Assembly (NCBI GenBank): GCA_036877525.1 | Contig: JAZGTH010000019.1 | Location: forward strand, 2,898,001 to 2,962,000 | Reading direction: 5' to 3' | DNA length: 64,000 nucleotides | Origin: Chromobotia macracanthus | Lineage: Eukaryota; Chordata; Actinopteri; Cypriniformes; Botiidae | Translations under genes and position numbers: made by a program | Shown here: positions 59,761 through 64,000 of the stretch, one piece after another | How positions within the stretch are numbered: the stretch's first letter is position 1 | Layout of the letters: each line of letters starts with the position of its first letter | Notes under the pieces: generated by a model | The model's input: the letters and a program-made list of their open reading frames with translations, nothing else | The model's database searches: none | Told to the model about the DNA's origin: nothing

Positions 59761-62700
59761 AAGACATTTAAAACATATAACCAAACATGTTATTTTATTG
59801 TCTTAAAAAGTAACACAATCTCCCAACTAGGTTTATCACATACACTACCACAACGATGAAACACCATTACTACACAAATAGGGACTTTTTTCAAATATTA
59901 TAGACATTACAAAAAGATCCCTCATATCTTTCGGTTTTCTTTTGAAGTTATACTAAGCATGGCAGATTGATTTCATTTACAGTATGATACTGTACACTGT
60001 CACCATTTAGAAACAATGCTGTCTGATGTGGTTCTAAAATCCATAATGTTAAGGGAAGACATTTCATGGTCATTTTTATTTCATATGAAATATTTTACAA
60101 TATAAACAAAGCATCCGTCTTGGATGAACTTAACAGCAACCAGAGGCCAGGCATTTCAGTGCAAACGTTTTTTACAAGGCAGTCCTGGCTGCATTACTCC
60201 CTTTTGTCCATCAAAAACGAAAGCAAGGAACACAAGAGAAAAACGATTATCAGATGTTGGAGGGAGGGGTGAAATTAAAACTGCATTTCACAAAATGTGA
60301 CAGAAACCAGAATGTATCTTCTGACAGTTTAACTAGTAAAGAAAAATAAAATTGATTAAAGTAATGCTGTGTATATGTCACTAGACAGAAATATAATTCT
60401 GTATGTACGTGACTGTAAGTAAACCAGTGTTTTAGGTAAAGCTCTGTCAAAAAGATTTGAGAAATTATCAGTTTATAAATCTGTGTATATATGTCATGAG
60501 GTGCTTGCTCTTCCAAATGTTGATCTCAGATGTTTATTTATGATGTCTAATGATATACAATTACCACTGAATATATGAGGCTCTGGGCTGTAACACAATC
60601 TTCAATCCCACCTCCAACTACAGGGTCTAAGACGTTGCCTGGACCCTAACGACTGACCTCATTATTAGGTGGGGAATTGAAAACAATACTATTGCAATCA
60701 GTAGTGACAAAAACTAGGTCATAAATGCTCACACTGTGAGTAGACTGTTTCCGATTTGGGCTTTGGAATGTGATTCGGAAATCCTGACATAAAAGTGAAT
60801 CGGTATGATTTGATTTGAAATGCTGTTGAGGTGCTTATTATTAGCTCTTATTATCTGCAATATAAGATGTCAATGACCCTTGCCCGTCTTGTTGCATTTT
60901 CAGTAAACTAGAATTTAACAGTTATTCACTGGGCTTAAACTTATGGACTAGATAAACATTTATGTAAAGGGGACAGAACAGAACTGAAAATGGCTGCTTA
61001 CAAAAACAAATAAAACTTAAAATGTTTTGTTAATGCGGTGTTTGACAGATTTATACACAACTTGCAAATAAGTAAAAGACACTTCTGTCAAAAACTTAGG
61101 AAAAACTTAGTTTAAACTACAGCACTTAATACTGATTATTTAGAATAAGTCCTCTTAGTTACAATGTCCGCTGCTCTTTGTCAACATTCACAGAGAAGAG
61201 GCTGTTGGCGCTGTGTTACACAGGCAAAGAATCCAAATCTGTACACGTCCCTACCTTGTTGTTACACAGATGGTGGAGGTAGCTAGTTATGTGCATGTAT
61301 GTGGGGTTGTTTGCATGGCTGATTGCAAGTGTGTGTGCATGTGTGTGTGGATAATACTCAAGTGAGAGGGAGCGAGCTGAACGTGGTTCACGTCATTGAC
61401 GCATACACAACAGAAAGTCCCACTGAAGGAAATACACCTGAACACTCATCAAAAAGCAATGGAGTTGAGGAGGGCGTAGCCATAGAAAACAAAACATAAA
61501 GGAGGAGGATCACCACATAATAGCACCAATGGAAGTGTGACATGAGCTCTGCTCTCTTAACTCTCACCGAGTCACTGCCAGAAGGGACAAGAACCATTAG
61601 TTCTGGTGCACTCTTGAGATGTCATGCCAAACAGTTAAAGCCATAGTCCAAATGTTCAAAACAAGTATTTTAATGTTTAATTCAATCTTGGGCCTTCGCT
61701 CATGGATCTGAGCCTTATATATGACACTGCAGGTCAAAATGGGATGTAATCCATATTCATTTCCGACACTGAAACGGAATTACAGTGGAGTAAATTATTT
61801 GTACATACTTTCATTAAATCATGTTCCAACCCAAAACAAACATTTATTAAAAACATGAAGATTGCAAATATACATATGTGTTGGCTGTTGCAACATTTTA
61901 AACCAGATCAGCTGTGGAATATACTTCTCTTTCAGGTCAGGGATGGTTTGAGTAAGTTCCAAAAACAGCTCAAATCCCATGCAAAAAAAATTTAAAAATA
62001 AAAATCATTGTAGTCTGGATTCAACTTAAGTAAGAAAATATTAGAAAATAAAGGTTTTATCAGAGCAGCAAAAGGGCCGAGTCTCTGAATCCCACTGGCC
62101 CAAAGGAAGAGAACTGCATGACCTTTCAGTGAAGCTATGGATGTTATAGACACAACACCCGTGTTCCCGCCTCTGCCATTTCCAGCATCCTCTTTCTCTC
62201 ACAGCAACAAATAGAGCCATCAAGCTACACAGATGACAAGCATGTTTCCAAATCAACAATGACATCCAGCCAGTGTCCTGGCTCAAGAGACTTAGTATCT
62301 GATTCACACCCGCATAAAACTTACACCCCATGTTTTTTTCATTTCTAAAGGGAATAAAATAATAAAAATAACCTACTTGTTGATTTAAACATGGACCAAA
62401 ATTATTATTAACTTGAAATCATTTACATTTTTTTCTAGCAAGACTGTGTTTTATTCCCTTAAGAAAAGAAGGTGTGGTGAAATGATCCAGAGAAACATGA
62501 TTCCAGCTGATAGATGTTTTTACCTCTTCTTAGGAGAGTAACTATTCATGACCTGAGATTAAATATGGACATAACTTTAATGAACCAGGTAAATCCATTA
62601 AGTAAATTGGCATACAATGTATTTATATGCGCAACAAGTTTGGGTTAAAAAATTCAATAGTCCTTTGTCCTAAAAAAGTTTTTAAATTTCCAAACATTTT

Positions 62701-63340
62701 TTGCACTAATTCATTCTATGTATTGTTTGTAATAAGCATGTATGATTCTTATTGTTTTACCAATGTAGCTAATAGTGCCATGACAAATGAGTTTTTAGGA
62801 ATATTATACAACTTTATGAACCATGATTTAAATGTTGCTCAGAGGATAGCTTGTATGCCTCATTTTTTAAACTTGTACTGTATACCATATCAAAAATCTT
62901 CATCTTTAATACCTTAAACCTACACATAAGCATCTATTACGTTATGCGTGCAAAACTTTATTCATTGGCAGGATGATCTGTAATCTGTAAACTGGCAAAA
63001 AATACTGCTGAAAATAAAACATTGTTAAATTACCAGTTAACTTCAAGACTATTCTGAAAATAATGATTGATTCCATCTGGAGAATTTCCTGATTAATTGC
63101 TTGTTAAGGTAAATCCTATGATGAGAAATTTCCTTTCACATTTTTTTCCTCTTCCTTTTTTCTTTTTTTTGCAGTGACCTTTTTTATGCTGTAGGAACAG
63201 TCTCTGGAAGTCATGCCTGTGGGCTGAACAGTCCCCATGTAGTCGAGGTGCTTAATGGAGGGAGTCACCCAACCTCCTGCACTGAGGCACCCCAACGTTG
63301 CAGATCACCATGACTCTACATTACCCCAGGTGGGCCCATG
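59761..63340 (-). other. probable 3'UTR of the stox2-like gene
   Basis: Non-coding sequence on the minus strand after the TGA at 63341. Candidate poly(A) signals, as TTTATT on plus, lie at 59794-59799 and 60074. The open frame at 61388-61597 on the minus strand is hydrophobic in part but has no family match. The extent is inferred only. Confidence 0.4.
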
Positions 63341-63542
63341 TCAGACGCTGGTGATGGAGGCAAGGCAGTTGGGGGATTTCTGCAGTTTCTCAGGTTGCGT
63401 GGTAGGGGGCTCTGGGATTGCACGGAAGCTGAATGGGGGGCCAATGCTGGTGGTACCTATGTGGCCTGGACTTAGTGCCGGATTCTGTCGTCGGTTGCTC
63501 TCCACGATGCTCGAGGTGTTGGATGCCAAGCTCTCCCGTGTG
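63341..63542 (-). CDS. stox2: terminal exon of a storkhead-box 2-like gene (partial)
   Basis: A long pyrimidine tract (63545-63597 complement) and the acceptor ctccag open an exon of 67 codons to TGA. It reads RESLASNTSSIVESNRRQNP, then ALSPGH, PPFSFRAIPEPPTTQ, EKLQKSPNCL and ASITSV. From memory of the family this looks like the conserved C-terminus of STOX2, a winged-helix-type protein, and human STOX2 lies close to IRF2 on 4q35. The rest of the gene is right of the window. The frame is clean and codon use is sensible. The identification is not certain and could be another gene with this tail. Confidence 0.6.
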
Positions 63543-64000
63543 CTGGAGAAAGTGTTTCAGCAGAGAGAAAGAGACAAACAGAAAGAGAGAGAAACAAGAT
63601 GAGAGAAAAAGTCCAAATGAAAAAGGATGAAGTTTATAACAGGAAAGGGACAAAAAGAGAGAGGTGACTAATAAGAATTAATTTTAGGTATTCAAAAATC
63701 ATTCAGCTATTTACACGCTGTACATCTCACGAGGCATCAAAACAAACCTGCATTGTATATGCTTACACTCATGTTTGAAGAATTGTTAAACTGTACAAAA
63801 ATTACAAATTGGTGCCACCAAACCAAAATAGTACTTACGGCCAGCTATGAGAAAAAAACTATATTGATATTGCAGGATGAACTGCATTAAAGAAAGATAT
63901 GATATATTTAACAGCAGTTTTGCATAGAAAGCAGAGTTGTTGTTTTTTTTGCATTTCCCACTCTGTGTAATTGCATTACTACCTCACATCAATCACGACT
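63543..64000 (-). other. intron of the stox2-like gene
   Basis: Starts with a purine-rich (plus strand) tract that serves as the polypyrimidine tract on minus. The rest is AT-rich intron without a recognised exon. Confidence 0.55.

Noticed and set aside
61388..61597. 69-codon minus-strand frame with a hydrophobic segment, possible small membrane protein
   Set aside because: Lies in the presumed 3'UTR of the stox2-like gene, has no splice or family support and no codon bias.
63255..63602. 115-codon plus-strand open frame
   Set aside because: It is antisense to the stox2-like exon and extends through its pyrimidine tract; low-complexity end (Arg/Glu/Lys from GA-rich DNA).
1..64000. CRISPR arrays, operons, prophage, defence islands or a new gene cluster
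   Set aside because: The window is vertebrate DNA with split genes; no such structures are present and no novel multi-gene system could be supported.

Overview
This is vertebrate nuclear DNA, almost certainly from a ray-finned (teleost) fish. Coding sequence is split into short exons with GT-AG introns, and the background is AT-rich. The dispersed repeats are of fish type: tRNA-derived SINEs ending in a GGATAAAAG-type tail, short inverted-repeat DNA transposons, and CA, GA and AAT microsatellites. There are no operons, CRISPR arrays, phage or plasmid features. I found no wholly new multi-gene system. The value of the window lies in gene structure, one clear gene death, and several regulatory or repeat observations.

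Layout. (1) 1-23768, plus strand: the 3' half of a teneurin gene, identified as tenm3. Eleven exons (3832-23768) keep one open frame of 1580 complete codons. They encode the NHL beta-propeller, the YD/RHS shell, the C-terminal domains and the terminal TCAP-3-type peptide. One is a 21-nt microexon at 6295-6315 encoding the seven-residue alternative insert of the propeller. (2) 23769-about 27230: probable tenm3 3'UTR, followed by a gene-poor stretch to 37159. (3) 37160-47270, minus strand: an intron-containing copy of dCMP deaminase (dctd) that is broken. It has two nonsense codons in its first recognisable exon, a +1 frameshift in the next and no intact HAE catalytic exon, yet its last three exons are clean. 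(4) 49850-52872, plus strand: complete irf2 (350 aa, eight coding exons), with an interferon-type ETS/IRF element pair just upstream. (5) 54441-56684, minus strand: complete tmem134 (206 aa, seven coding exons), convergent with irf2. (6) 63341-63542, minus strand: a terminal coding exon that I assign tentatively to stox2, with a long 3'UTR probably reaching to about 59770.

The genes are not functionally linked. The order tenm3 - dctd - irf2 - stox2 matches genes that lie together on human 4q35, so the block is old synteny, with tmem134 (human 11q13) as the exception. Repeats sit mainly in introns: a piggyBac-like MITE (8826-9285), a CAGTGGCCCCA MITE (9888-10180), a long-TIR MITE (17590-18149), a perfect-stem hairpin (14232-14316), SINEs (3473, 39066, 48066) and a twin repeat (48439 and 51781).
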